Below are positions 21,628 through 33,240 of a stretch of 64,000 nucleotides of DNA, one piece after another. Position numbers and translations under genes: made by a program. Source of the stretch: Vicia villosa (Eukaryota; Streptophyta; Magnoliopsida; Fabales; Fabaceae); the NCBI RefSeq assembly GCF_029867415.1, contig NW_026705190.1, positions 558,001-622,000 of the forward strand, given 5' to 3'. Below the pieces are notes generated by a model that was given only the letters and a program-made list of their open reading frames with translations, was not told the origin of the DNA and made no database searches. Numbering within the stretch: position 1 is the stretch's first letter; the number at the start of each line of letters is the position of its first letter.

Positions 21628-23115
21628 CTAAATTTTTGACAAAGAGCCGACTTCACGTTCTAACATTTTCTTCTGTTTCTTGAGCTGAGCGTTCTCTGAC
21701 GTGAGCTGATCAATAATCCAGGAAGCAGGAGGGATATGATGAGAAAGTGACGTTTGTGACACTTGTCGATCGAGCACTTCAAGTAACTCATCCTTCCTTC
21801 TTAGGATGTTTTGAATCTCAACATTTTCCGTGTTGACGATTCGATACTTGTTCCTCCAAGCATTCCTTTCTTGGCATACCTTGTTTAATGCCGCTTGTAA
21901 TTTTTCAACATCGGTGGAGAAAAGGTATATTGGTTCCCTTAGGGGAATGGGTTCTTGATGTTGATATGGCATCCTGAGCTTGAATGCTCTGACGCGTACC
22001 CATTGAAGGTAAGGATCTAGGGAGATGCAAAGATGTTTTCCTAACAATCTTCTCCCTTTTGTGTGAACAAGACGCCAGGCTTGGACAATTTCCTTCTTCA
22101 GCATGTTACCATGATCGTCGATGTTCTTGAAGAACAGACCCTCCAATTGGATGTTACTTGGTATATTTTTCATGGGATAGCCGTATTGACGACGGGCTAA
22201 AGCTGGATTGTAACTGATTCCTCCCTTAGTTCCAATAAGGGGTATGTTGGGAAAACTTCCGCAACTGAAGATGATCTTGGTTTCGTCGTTGTCAGGACTA
22301 CACCAATCAATGTCTGTATGAGTGAGAGACATGATTTTCTGTGACCAGTAAAGGCCATCCCTCATATTCCAGAAAGTGCTAGACTTTGGCAGGTGCGAAA
22401 CGAACCATTCGTATAACAACGGTACACAGCATGTGATTAATCCTCCTCGCTGTAGGTTTCTTGAATGCACAGAGTGATAAGCATCCGCAAGCAAGGTTGG
22501 AACTGGATTTCCAATTAAGAATATCTTAATTGCGTTGATTTCGACGAAATCATTAATGTTAGGGAACAAAAACAATCCGTAGATAAGCAAAGCCAAGATT
22601 TCCTCAAAAGCGCTCATATCTTGGATGCTGACGAAGTACCGAGCTTGATTAAACAGGAATTTGGAGGGCAATTCTTGAATTCCTCCTCTACTCACCATAT
22701 GAGTTCTGATGTCGACTACGTTCAAAGGAGTAGTTGCAGCAATGATAATGTCGTCAGGATTCTTTTCCAAACCGGAGTACGGATCTTGCACGTACACGGG
22801 TATCTCAATCAGACGAGAGTACTCCTCCAACGTAGGCATGAGCTGATAATCTGGAAAGGTGAAGCAGTGATACGTTGGATCGTAAAACTGTACCAAGGTG
22901 GGAAGGATCCCATCCACCATGTTGGTATTGAGCAAAGGCAGAAGTTTTCCATACTTCTCCTTGAAAGCCTGGGGGTTGACCACCAGTTTTCCGAGCTTTC
23001 CCAGTTCCTCGACCTGGGGAATCTTGAAGGTGTATTTCCTAGCTCTCTTTCTCCCATAATCCATGGTATAGATCCTTAAGTCCTTTCTCCGTTTCTCTCT
23101 TTCTATGAAGTTCAA
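21628..23115 (-). CDS. Element A ORF1, plant-mobile-domain-like protein
   Basis: Intact 495-codon ORF upstream of gag, the extra ORF that defines Ogre. Residues about 40-330 show CFTFPDYQLMPTLEEYSRL, LALLIYGLFLFPNINDF, NPVPTLLADAYHSVHSR and GGLITCCVPLLYEWF. The order and spacing recall the plant mobile domain (PTLEDV...LFPD...GGCL..LQ.W). The last 110 residues are coiled-coil-like. It has no nuclease or polymerase motif and its function is not established. The first Met (MNFIERE) or a later one (MDYGRKR, residue 18) could be the start. Elements C and F carry diverged homologues (30033 and 57815). Confidence 0.85.
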   Translation of the reverse strand: MNFIEREKRRKDLRIYTMDYGRKRARKYTFKIPQVEELGKLGKLVVNPQAFKEKYGKLLPLLNTNMVDGILPTLVQFYDPTYHCFTFPDYQLMPTLEEYSRLIEIPVYVQDPYSGLEKNPDDIIIAATTPLNVVDIRTHMVSRGGIQELPSKFLFNQARYFVSIQDMSAFEEILALLIYGLFLFPNINDFVEINAIKIFLIGNPVPTLLADAYHSVHSRNLQRGGLITCCVPLLYEWFVSHLPKSSTFWNMRDGLYWSQKIMSLTHTDIDWCSPDNDETKIIFSCGSFPNIPLIGTKGGISYNPALARRQYGYPMKNIPSNIQLEGLFFKNIDDHGNMLKKEIVQAWRLVHTKGRRLLGKHLCISLDPYLQWVRVRAFKLRMPYQHQEPIPLREPIYLFSTDVEKLQAALNKVCQERNAWRNKYRIVNTENVEIQNILRRKDELLEVLDRQVSQTSLSHHIPPASWIIDQLTSENAQLKKQKKMLEREVGSLSKI

Positions 23116-23856
23116 AACGTTCGTTATTTAGTTTCCTTGAAAAACGACTCGAAAAAAGACTCTTTTGTTTAGTTGTTATTAATGAATGATGCATGAATAC
23201 ATGAATGCACACACAAGAGTTTTAAACAAACATGGCGTTGAAGGGTATAGTGGTCATGAAGTCAAAACGCAAACCTCACCCCAATGGTAAACTAAGGATA
23301 AGGATTTTTGTACCTGTAGAACGTGTTCTAGGGGTCTCAGAGTTTTTGCTCAACCTTAAAGATGCGTTGATTGGTATCTATAAGAGAGTTTTCTCTGAGT
23401 GTAGTATCTGCGTGACAATTACTTCCGTAATCACCGCTCTACGTCCTAAAAAAGGCTTTAAGTGGGGTTAATGTGTTTCTAGGTCCTCCTGGTACAAATC
23501 AGTCTCAGAATGCAGTGGCGCAGTTAATCACAACCAGCCAGGCAAATCCCAAGAGTAGAATTGTGAACCAAGATTAGAGGGTCTTCACCGGGAAGACATC
23601 CTCCATCCTATCTTATGTTGCACTCAAATCCGGGTATAGGATTTCTCACCACAAGGGGGAATCAAGCCCTTTCCCGATACAGAATAAACAAAATAAACAA
23701 AAATAAATGCAACAAACACATGATATGACACAGAGGTTAGGCAGGACCTCTCTTGTTTAAGCGGGAATTTGGCATCCCTAATTCCTCATTGGGGATGGAC
23801 CAGCAACAGGTCAACCATTGGTTTGGATGAAAAACCAAGGTTTTTAACACTTATAT
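23116..23856 (-). other. 5' leader of element A
   Basis: Sequence between PBS and ORF1 with no supported gene. A 79-residue plus-strand frame at 23232-23471 is not supported by motifs. It contains one copy of the phrase TTCACCGGGAAGACAT (about 23585) that also recurs in the LTR. Confidence 0.75.
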
Positions 23857-23873
23857 CCCCAGCAGAGTCGCCA
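23857..23873 (-). other. Primer binding site of element A
   Basis: The minus strand reads TGGCGACTCTGCTGGGG (then ATA), separated from the LTR end at 23881 by seven bases. Identical to B and F. Confidence 0.9.
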
Positions 23874-25479
23874 TTTTTACTGTGGTGTCGTTTTTTTTAC
23901 CTCCCCGTTTCACTTGGGAGGACGGCACGCAAGACCCTTCACGCGAAATTTGGAAGGAGAATGCGCATGGGATGGGATGAATTTTATTTCAGTTCTTCCT
24001 ACGATATCACACGAACTTTCTTATTTGTCCTACGAGTAGGAAAGGGAAAAAAAGATCTCAACTAAACCCTAGGAGTTTGCTAAGTGTGGGGATTTCACCT
24101 AGACTAGAAATTCTGGAGTCCGGGGGGTCGGTTATACATAGGGAAGTGTTTAAACACCCTACATATCTGTAGTACTCTACAGGAACCTTCTCTGTGTCAT
24201 TGTGATTGTGTTTGCTGCTAATGATTGGGAAAGTTTCTCCTTTGTGTTAGGAGAAAGAATTGAATTGAATAAAAGAAAGACAGACTGACTGACTATTTTT
24301 GGTATTTTATTAGCTCGCTGAGATTCCTTGTGAACCTCATGCCTACATATCCCTAATGGAAGTCAGAGCTTAATGTAGTTCGGGGAACTAACTAGGGAAA
24401 TTAATTGTTTTTGGTGCCTTGCTTGAAGCTCAAGGTTGAAGCTTTGAATTAAATCTCTGTTTACAGTAAAGAGACATGAAATCATCTTTACAGAGAGGTA
24501 TTTGTACTATTCTACCACAAACATTTTGAAAGAGTGACAGAATAACTGGATTCATTTCATTCAAGAGGGGGACCTTACTTGTGTGTTTGCAAGTATGCCA
24601 GTCAGATGCCTCTTAAATGAAAGAAAGATGCTCATCCAAATTAGGGAAAGTTACCACATGTCTGGGTTTTACTGCCAGCTCATGCCTTTCAAAATCCTAA
24701 ATGGGAGACTTGATTGAAATGTAATGTTTGGAATGTTTGTTTGTTTGAATGTGGTAGAGTAGTAAAAATATCTCTCTATAGAGATAAGCTATGTCTATCT
24801 ACTGTATGAAAGATTTGACTTTAGCTGGCTTGAATGAGGCCCAAGCTTAAGGCTTTTTGATTGATTTATTGACTTATTGAAATGATAACTCTACTGGGGA
24901 GAATTTAAACTAAGGAATTTTTGTGTTCTGTACAAAGCCCAGAATTGAGGCTGACTTTACTTAGGGAAAACATTATTTTCTGCCTTGTACAAAGCCCAAG
25001 GTTGTGGCGGACTCTTAAATAAACTGAGTATGGATGACTCTATGGGAGAAGATCCTGGATGTTAGGAATCTTTGACTCATGAAATATGGTTTATCTGCCT
25101 TGTACGAAGCCCAAGGTTGTGGCTACTGAATAATGAAGGACTCACTAGGGGAGACTCTATTATCTGCCTTGTACAATGCCCAAGGTTGAGGCTGACTATT
25201 AACAGGGAGTTTTATTGTTTTGGTGCCTTGTATGAAGCCCAAGGTTGAGGCTAACTGTTTTTGTTGGATTTGGACTCTATTGAAGGATTTATTTATTAAA
25301 AGACTGATTTTTGGAAACTAACCCTTTCCAGGGATTTTGACTCAGCTGGAGAAATTGTCTGTTAGAAGACTAATTTTTGTCATGTTTCTGGAGGCTGACC
25401 CTTTCCAGGGGTTTTGACTCTTTTGGGGAAATTATCTCCTAAGAGAAATGAATCTTTGTTTTTTGAAGAAGTGATTTTG

Positions 25480-25745
25480 GAGGCTAACCCTTTCCAGGAG
25501 TTTTTGTTAAAATGAAAGAATGTGTTGGAGGCTAACCCTTTCCAGGGGTTTTTGTTAAAATGAAAGAATGTGTTGGAGGCTAACCCTTTCCAGGGGTTTT
25601 TAAAATGAAATAATGATGTGGAGGCTAACCCTTTCCAGGGGTTTTTGTTAAAATGAAAGAATGTGTGGGGGCTAACCCTTTCCAGGGGTTTTTAAAATGA
25701 AAGAATGATGTGGAGGCTAACCCTTTCCAGGGGTTTTTAAAATGA
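25480..25745. repeat. 48-bp tandem repeat in 5' LTR of element A
   Basis: Counterpart of 6170-6440 with GGCTAACCCTTTCCAGGGG units in a different order. Confidence 0.88.
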
Positions 25746-26934
25746 AAGGCAGAAAGATTATCTAGTGAGACTTCTTGTTTAAAGCCCAAGATGAAGGCTG
25801 ACACTGACTGAGGATAAGCAAACATGGATCCTAGACTCTGCTAAGGAAGATTGATGAGGATAAGGGTGACAGAGACTGTCCATGTCTCTCATTCCAAAAG
25901 GGGTACTCAATGTGAAATTGAGACAAACTTAGCTTGTTTAAAGTCTGGTTTAAATTGGAAGAAACTCACCAGGGTATGTTAAAAGGTGACTAAAGACCTG
26001 TTCCCATGTTTGTAAGAAACCTGATGGGTCCTTGTATACAAGCTCAAGAGGAAGCTAGAAATGCTTTTAAGAAGCTTGTGGGTCCTTGTACAAAGCCCAA
26101 GAGGAGGCTAATCGAGGGTCATCGAGGGTCCTTGTTATAGCACAAGAGAAAGCTATGTAGTTTTGAACTTATTTTGGCTCTAAGCAAATGGGTAAGAGGT
26201 TTCACCGGGAATAATTCCTCTTTGGGTGGATGTGCCCTATTTTTTTGTTCTAAGGTTTTTGCCAAGATGTTTCACCGGGAATAATTCATCTTGGGGGTTT
26301 GAACTACAGATCTCTAATTAGGAAAGAGCCTTCACCGGGAAGACATTCTCAATCCTAGGTCATATTCCTATAATATATATATATATAGTTTAACTGTCCT
26401 AGGGTTTACACTCAAACGTAGTTCTAAACTAATATATATGCAGTTTATATTTGACAGTAATTTAAATAAAGACTGTAAATAGAAAGCTTGTAAAGCCTAA
26501 CCTGGATGGAGTGGAGGCCTTTGAAGAAGTATGTACCAAGCCTTACCAGTAGTTGATGAATAACAGTTGAATATTTATGATAAACAATTAAGAGTTTTTG
26601 AAAACAGAAGAAGTGAAGATGGACAAAGGTCACATAGGTATCTGAAGAGTTTCACCGGGAATAATGCCCTTCAAATACCAGAAGAATGTTTTGAAAACAG
26701 AAAGAAGATTTTGTAAATACAGTTTTGAAAACAAGCTAAGAAGAGAAGAAGGTGTTGGGACTTACACTCTATTAGAGGCCCACTTGAAAAGTGATTTACT
26801 GTTTATGAGAAACAGTTGAAAATGATTGAAATGATGTATAAGGTTTTGTTGTTTGAAAACCTTAATCATCTGTTTGATCGGAGATTGAAAACAGTTTTGC
26901 AAATTGACAAAAGTCAACTTAATTAAGGCAAAGA

Positions 26935-26975
26935 TGAAAAAATAAAAGCGCATGTGTGGCCACTGGGGCAAGTGG
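26935..26975. other. Deletion junction with copied filler in 5' LTR of A
   Basis: Where the left LTR has 7631-8060, this LTR has about 30 bases (GCGCATGTGTGGCCACTGGG and neighbours) copied from the tRNA-like segment that occurs again about 100 bases downstream at 27058. The junction falls at a shared CAAG. Confidence 0.8.
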
Positions 26976-27009
26976 TAAATCATGGAAAAATAAAAGAAAC
27001 AAAAAGTTT

Positions 27010-27085
27010 GGGGCGAGGAGGATTCGAACCCCAGACTTGAGGCATGAGGAGACTAAGAGCGCATGTGTGGCCACTGGGGCAAGTT
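27010..27085 (-). other. Degenerate tRNA-like sequence in 5' LTR of A
   Basis: Same A/B-box pair as 8095-8170. B-box core GGTTCGAATCC is on the minus strand at plus 27020-27030, A-box-like at 27071-27082. Confidence 0.55.
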
Positions 27086-28030
27086 ATTCAGTCGTTTATG
27101 AAACACCTATCATTAAATATAAAAAAACTCAGCCCTGAGGTTTGAAATTTGCGCGCCACCACCATTGTCATCTTCTTCCTCAAGCTCCAACGATTTGAAT
27201 TTCTGAACTCTCTCAATTCTCAACCATTTGCAACGATATAAAAACCAAACTTGCTCTAAATTCACTCACGATTCTAGATATGTAACTATTATAAATTTAT
27301 ATTAACTATATCTACTGAATTATCTGAAATACGTGAAGAACCCTAAAATTTGGAATTCAAATTAAATGACTATACTGAAGCATAAATGACTGATGATAGA
27401 GGGTTTTTAATCCTCTTATGATGCTGAATAGAATAGAATCGAGCTTTATCACAAAGAATGCTTAAATTAAAGAGGTGGAGTTCAGAAACTTACCTCTGAA
27501 ACTGAAGGTCGTGAGGATGATGGAGAGCACCTGGGCTTGTGTGGATGATCCTAAAAGCTTCCTTGGAACTCAGTGATGCTAACTGGATGCTTATTGTGGC
27601 CTGAATCCTTCTGAATTGCTCTATGGACCTCCCTCGATTTGAGCTTCAAGTGAACATGGAGAGTGATGATTCTTGAGTTACAGATGAGCTGCAGCCATCT
27701 GAACAGCTTCACTACCTCCTATGGAACGTGCCTGGATGCTTGGCTTTGTTGGAAACCTTCTGAGTTGCTCTATGGACCTCCAACTGCAACAACTCCAAAG
27801 TGAGAGCAACAATGGCGTTCCTCCACTTACAGAAGTGATCCAGGTGCTTGGATCACCTCAAATGAACCCCCTTGAGATGTTAGAATGCTTACTTTCCAAA
27901 GATAAGCTCTGGTTTGAAGAAAACGATTCTTCTTGCCAAAGAACATTGAAAAACAATAAGCATGAGAAGAGAAAGAGAAAGCAAGGAATATGGTTGCTTT
28001 AGTGTGTTTTTCTACTGAGGTATGCTCTCT

Positions 28031-28038
28031 TATTTATA
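28031..28038 (-). promoter_or_regulatory. Putative TATA box, 5' LTR of element A
   Basis: The minus strand reads CCTATAAATAAGAG. It is placed so that transcription would run leftward through the rest of the LTR into PBS, ORF1 and gag. Confidence 0.6.
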
Positions 28039-29579
28039 GGCAAATGATTCAGTACTGATTGAGAGAGTGAGCTTGCTTAGTGAAGTGAATTTGGTTTCTT
28101 AGCCATGAAGAAATTTCAAAGAATATCCAAGTGTGATCATTGCATTTTCGAGCCAGCTCCCTATCCATTGATTCTATCTGATCTTAGGGAACATTTCAGA
28201 TACAAAGTGAGCTCTAATTGGTTGGTGAGAAGATTCCTTGGGTGATTCATCAATTTGTCATAAATTCTCAAATGTAATCATTACATAATCACATGTTCTT
28301 GTTTTAGGAATCTTCCTCAATTATCATGGCATGGTAAAAATGAATGTATGGCATGTTTTCAGATGTGTTATGGGTCGTGTAGCATCCATAATTGAGGTCA
28401 TGTGCACAAAATTGCAAAGTTCAAAAATGATGCATGACCTATAATTTCACTTCATGAGGCCAACTTTGAACAAGCATAACTCCTAGCTCAAAATGAATTT
28501 GGAGAAGGTTGAACACAATTTGGAAAGCCCTAAACATCTACTTCAAATCATTAGTTTAGAGTTTCTTCAGAATCCTTTGGCAAATTTGTGAAAAACGAGG
28601 CCAAAGTTGGAAGAAAACTAGGTTAAAACACTTAGAAAATTTTCTAAGTGTTTATGACCTAAAACTTCAAAATTTCCAAAACTCTTAAATGATTGATCTT
28701 TTGAAAAAAGTTCCATTGTAAGATGTTATTTTATTTTGCAAGATCTACATCTTTCATGTTGGGAGTTTTTTGAGTTGTGTAGGTGAAATTTTGAGTTCTC
28801 ACCATGCCTTTAAAAACCCTAATTCCCGACTTTTTGCTCCTTGAAGATTCTTCTTGAATTTTTTGGTCAAATGACTTTAATATCCATATATTGATGATAT
28901 TGATCCTTGAAAGTCATGGTTTGACCAAAAATCTCAAAAGTCAAAGGTGAACCCATACAGTTGACTTTTTCCTGATAAAGTGAAAACTTGGACTTTTGTG
29001 TAGAATCAAGATCTTCTCCTCAAATGAGTGATGTAAATGGGTTATATTGAGGTAGTAGAGGTTCTTGAATCATGTCTTGAGTTTGGGATCCATGCCCTAA
29101 TTAAAAGTCAACTATCCTGGTGAATTAGGTCAAAAACCCTAATTGTCGACCATATGAAAATAATGACTGTAGACTTTGAATTGAGGTGTGATGTCCAGTG
29201 GATCTTGTCATATGAGCTATTTGAAGATGATTGATGTCTTTGAATGATCCCCTGGGGCTTTTTAGGGTTTCCCAAAGGTGATCCCTGATTTTAGTCCTTG
29301 ATAGGCTAAAAAAACCCTAGTCTGGCAACCTGAGTAAACCTGTACTCAGATGACTGGATGTCTAATCAATCATGGGTGAAAAAATGAAGCTCTTGAGTCT
29401 TATGATTGTATTAGAGACTAATCCTTCTATTGATTGATCCTTTGCCTGAGTTTTCTTGTCTTTGAGCATCCTCGATTAAATGCCAGATGAAAAAGTGACT
29501 ACTCTGGGGTACTTGCTTTGACCTGATGAAAATCCTAAAGATATGTCATCTCAGGGGGGTCAAAAATTAGGGTATGACA

Positions 29580-30032
29580 GTGGTGCAGAAACTATTCAGG
29601 TGAAGACTTGGATTAGTTGTCATGCGGAGAACCACACTCAGACGAGTTTTTCTTGAGAATATTTCTAGCTCACAAGTTTAATTGTGCAAGCCGGTAATAT
29701 CCGAAAGAAAAATGTAGACTCTGACGTATCAGTAGAACATGTTGTGCAGGTGATAAACCCTAGTACTATCTCATGTTTGGTTCTCTGACCTCATGCTCGT
29801 GACGCTGAACCTTTGAACTTGTGTGTACCATGTTTGTGTTACCATGTTTGTAGAGTTATGTTTGAACTACCATGTTTGTCGTACCATGTTTGCTTTACCA
29901 TGTTTGAATATGTGGCATCCTTGCATCCATGCATTCATACATCCATAAAAAAAAATCTATCTTCTTCCATAAAAACATGATTTTTCCAAAAAATTTAGAG
30001 AATTTTCTTTGCAAACATTATAGGATTAAGTT
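29580..30032 (+). other. 5' leader of element C
   Basis: Non-coding. 29825-29912 repeats the phrase TACCATGTTTG about six times just before ORF1. A possible acceptor (CATTATAG) precedes the ATG at 30033. Confidence 0.7.
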
Positions 30033-31562
30033 ATGGAGTGGGTAAAAAGGCATACCAAGAAGTACGGTTTCAAAGAGCCTAATGTGGAAAGACTGAAAGA
30101 GTTAGCATCTTTTGTACAAGATCCGTCCGATCTTAGGAAAAGCCATGGAAAGCTTTTGCCTATCTTGAACAGTCATGTTGATGAAGGACTTTTCAAAACT
30201 TTGGTTCAGTTCTATGATCCCGTCTACCGGTGTTTCACCTTTCCAGACTATCAGTTGGTACCAACCTTGGAAGAGTATGCCAATCTTTCGGGTATTCCTG
30301 TGTCTGACAAAATACCTTTCAATGGTTTGGAAGCCATACCTAAGTCACCAGTCATTGCAGCAAGTATCCACTTGAAGAAATCTGAAGTAGAGAGTAATTG
30401 GACTACCAAAGGAAATCTTCCGGGTTTGACTTCGCAGTTTTTAATAAAGAAAGCCTTTGATATCATCGAAACTGGTAGCATGATAGCTTTTGAAGCTGTA
30501 TTAGCCTTGCTCATCTATGGGTTGGTTCTGTTTCCCAACATCAACGACTTTGTTGATATCAACGCCATGAAAATCTTTTTGAATGGAAATCCTGTTCCGA
30601 CTTTGCTTGGTGACATGTATTTCTCTATTCATCACAGGAATCGCCAAGGCGGTGGAATCATTGTATGTTGTGCACCTCTTTTGTACAAATGGATTGTTTC
30701 ACACTTACCTAAGTCTCCTACTTTCACGGAAAACCGAGAAGGTTTGCGTTGGTCTCAAAGACTTATGTCTCTTACTAATAATGATATTCATTGGTATACC
30801 TTGGCTCACTGTGGTGCGGAAACCATTGACAGTTGTGGAGAGTTCGCCAATGTACCCCTCATTGGTACACAAGGAGGAATTAACTACAATCCAGTCCTAG
30901 CCCGATGACAACTCGGGTATGCAAATTCAGCTAAACCTATTGGTCTCGCAGTAGAAAGCTACTTCTACCAAGAAGGGGAGGATCCTCAAGGGTTGAAAAC
31001 AAGAATGGTGAGAGCTTGGTACGACGTCCGAAGAAAAGAAAAAGGTGGGATAAGGAACTGCATTGTTACGGACGCCTACACCTGTTGGGTAAAGAAAAGA
31101 GCAAGGGAGTTTCAAATGCCTTATGATTATGAAAAACCCATGTTCCCTGTGGTATCTCAACTGCCCAACATTCCCACTATGGAGGAATATCAAGACACTT
31201 TGGCTAAGATGAGGTTAGAAAAAGACGCTTGGGAAGAAAAGTTTCGTAGAACTGATGTGGAAAATAGAAAGTTGAAGAAAAGAGTGAAAGATCACGAAGA
31301 AACTCTCTATTATCAAGATGGATGGCTCATGAGCAAAGATGAGAAGACTCGTCGGAAAGATGCTGCAATCAGGAGGTACATCAAAGAAAGCAAGAAAAAG
31401 CTTGAAGGCTCAACAAGCAACGCTCCGATGCCTGACAATTGGAAGAATGTTGTTGACAAACTGAGGACTGAAAAGGCCGAGTTGAAAGCTTATTATGGGA
31501 AAGAAATCATGAAGCTTAAGCTGCATAACGCGTTTGGTTCTTCGTCCGATGAGGATGCTTAG
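30033..31562 (+). pseudogene. Element C ORF1, plant-mobile-domain-like, one in-frame stop
   Basis: 509 codons in one frame interrupted only by TGA at 30906-30908. The N-terminal 290 residues carry CFTFPDYQLVPTLEEYANL, LALLIYGLVLFPNINDFVD, NPVPTLLGDMYFSIHHR and GGGIIVCCAPLLYKWI, the same order as in elements A and F. After the stop the frame continues with WVKKRAREFQMPY, equivalent to the F sequence at that point, then a long charged coiled coil to the end. The family has no assigned function. Conservation of this architecture in three diverged copies implies selection on the parent elements. Confidence 0.85.
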
Positions 31563-31870
31563 GATTGTTTAGCTTTTTACTTATCATTTGCTTCTGTAAG
31601 GAGCTACGCTCCAATGTTGTAACATTTCCCATTATTTCAATAAAAGAATAGTTTGTGTTCAGATGTTTGCAAGAAAATAATCTTTAAAATGTTTGGAAAA
31701 ATCATAAATTTCTTTTTGCATGCATCATTCTGCATATCGAGTCTGTTGTATAGAGTCTCATCTTTTGGATCTATCTCCATTAGATCGTCAAGCTGTCGCG
31801 TCTCAAAGTTTCTCGACCGCGCTCGCGAACAGATCACAGATACAATACTCGTTCAAGCAGAAGAAGAGTA
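31563..31870 (+). other. Spacer between ORF1 and gag, element C
   Basis: 308 bases, no gene. It includes TTCAATAAAAGAATAG at about 31637, a possible polyadenylation-type signal, and pyrimidine-rich stretches before the gag start. Confidence 0.6.
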
Positions 31871-33240
31871 ATGGAACACTCTGAACAAGAGAATATTGAG
31901 CTTCGTGGTACAGTGACCACCCTTCAAGAAAAGTTGGAAAGTCTCACTACTCTGGTTGACTCCTTAATGGCCGCACAGAATCAGCAGCCACCACCCAACA
32001 GTCAAGCAACGGTAACACCTGAAGTCACTACTCCAGTTTCTATAGTTGCATTCAGCATTCCATCTTTCTCCATGCCAGAAGGTTGGGGCACGCCTTTCAG
32101 CTTTGGTGCAGGTTTCCGCCATAATTTCTCTGGGGTTCAAACAACTACAACTGAAGCGCCTGCTACACAGGGTTCAGCGTTTATTCCACATTCAGGGGTA
32201 ACTTTTTCCCAAATCACTATGGCACTTTCTCAACCCACTATGACAGTTCCGACCCCTACGGTTCACACTGTTCCTTATGATGGCAATGAGATTTATCATG
32301 ATCAAGGTGATAGCACAAATCAGCATAATCTTGTGGAAGATCTCCAAGAACAGTTCAACAAGATTCAGCTGGAAGTCAAAGCTATTCGTGGCAAAGATTT
32401 GTTTGGAAAGAATGCCCAAGAACTATGTTTGGTTCCCAGTGTACAAATACCAGCTAAATTCAAGGTCCCTGACTTCGAGAAGTACAAAGGTAGTTCTTGT
32501 CCACAAAGTCATCTCGTGATGTATGCCAGAAAGATGTCTACTTATGCAGATAATCATCAGTTACTTATCCATTACTTTCAAGACAGTTTGACCGGTGCCG
32601 CACTGAAGTGGTACACAGGTTTGGATAGCACCAATATTCGGACTTTCAACGACCTAGGCGAGGCCTTTGTCCGACAATACAAATACAACTCGGATATGGC
32701 TCCAGATAGAGATCAGCTCCAATCCATGGCTCAAAAAGATCATGAAGCTTTCAAAGAATATGCCCAACGATGGAGAGAAACTGCTGCTCAGATTAATCCA
32801 CCGTTAAAAGAGAAAGAGATGGCAAAGATCTTCTTGAATACTCTTGGCCCGTTTTATTATGAACGCGTGATTTCTAGTGCTCCAAGTGATTTCACCGAAA
32901 TGGTAAACATGGGGATGCATCTAGAAGAAGGAGTCCGAACCGGACGTCTAACTAAAGAAGGTGGATCTTCAAGCGGAACCAAAAAGTTCGGAAGTGCTTT
33001 CCAAAAGAAGAAAGAACAAAGTGTAGACATGGTATCCCAAGGAAAGCCAAGAGGAAACGTCAATTGCGCCAGTCGTTAATTCAGCACCTAATCCGGGATT
33101 TACCCCACAATTTCAACAACAACAGCCTCGACAACAGGCTCAACAATTTAACAACAATCAGAATCGTGTGCAAAGAACTCCACAGTTCGATCCGATTCCA
33201 ATGACCTACACAGAATTGTACCCTGCTTTCATTGAAAGAG
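31871..33240 (+). pseudogene. Element C gag, frameshifted and truncated
   Basis: The first 402-codon frame (31871-33079) gives an N-terminal coiled coil (about residues 3-37), a Pro-rich linker and the full retrotransposon gag domain (SHLVMYARKM...LLIHYFQDSLTGAALKWY...). A frameshift near 33045-33060 moves the frame. The true continuation (VVNSAP..., Gln-rich, then FDPIPMTYTELYPAF) runs to about 33240, where it stops at the junction with copia fragment D. The zinc knuckle, protease and pol are gone. The start Met is preceded by GAGTA and matches the gag start of element A (M-E-x-x-E-Q-E-N). Confidence 0.87.

Larger units (their letters stand above)
1..29579 (-). mobile_element. Element A: Ogre/Tat-type Ty3/gypsy LTR retrotransposon
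   Basis: Minus-strand giant LTR element. The 5' LTR is 23881-29579. The 3' LTR is the left part, 1-10666, and lacks about 760 bases that lie before the window. LTR termini are TG...CA on both sides, the PBS lies 7 bases inside the 5' LTR, and a PPT (AAATAGGGGCATC) abuts the 3' LTR. Coding order on the minus strand is ORF1, gag-pro, intron, RT, two RNase H domains, integrase, which is the Ogre arrangement within the Tat clade. At least four in-frame stops (20463, 16682, 15629, 14480) make it coding-defective. It is inserted in the 5' leader of Element C and is itself interrupted by Element B. Confidence 0.93.
23881..29579 (-). repeat. 5' LTR of element A
   Basis: 5699 bp, plus-strand ends TGTGGTGTCG...GGTATGACA. 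It is nearly identical to the left LTR apart from scattered substitutions, tandem-array length and a deletion of about 430 bases near 26940. The right flank (GTGGT, 29580-29584) should be the TSD, but the left copy is outside the window. Confidence 0.93.

Noticed and set aside
23232..23471. 79-codon plus-strand ORF in leader of A
   Set aside because: Antisense to the element and in untranslated leader sequence; no motif.
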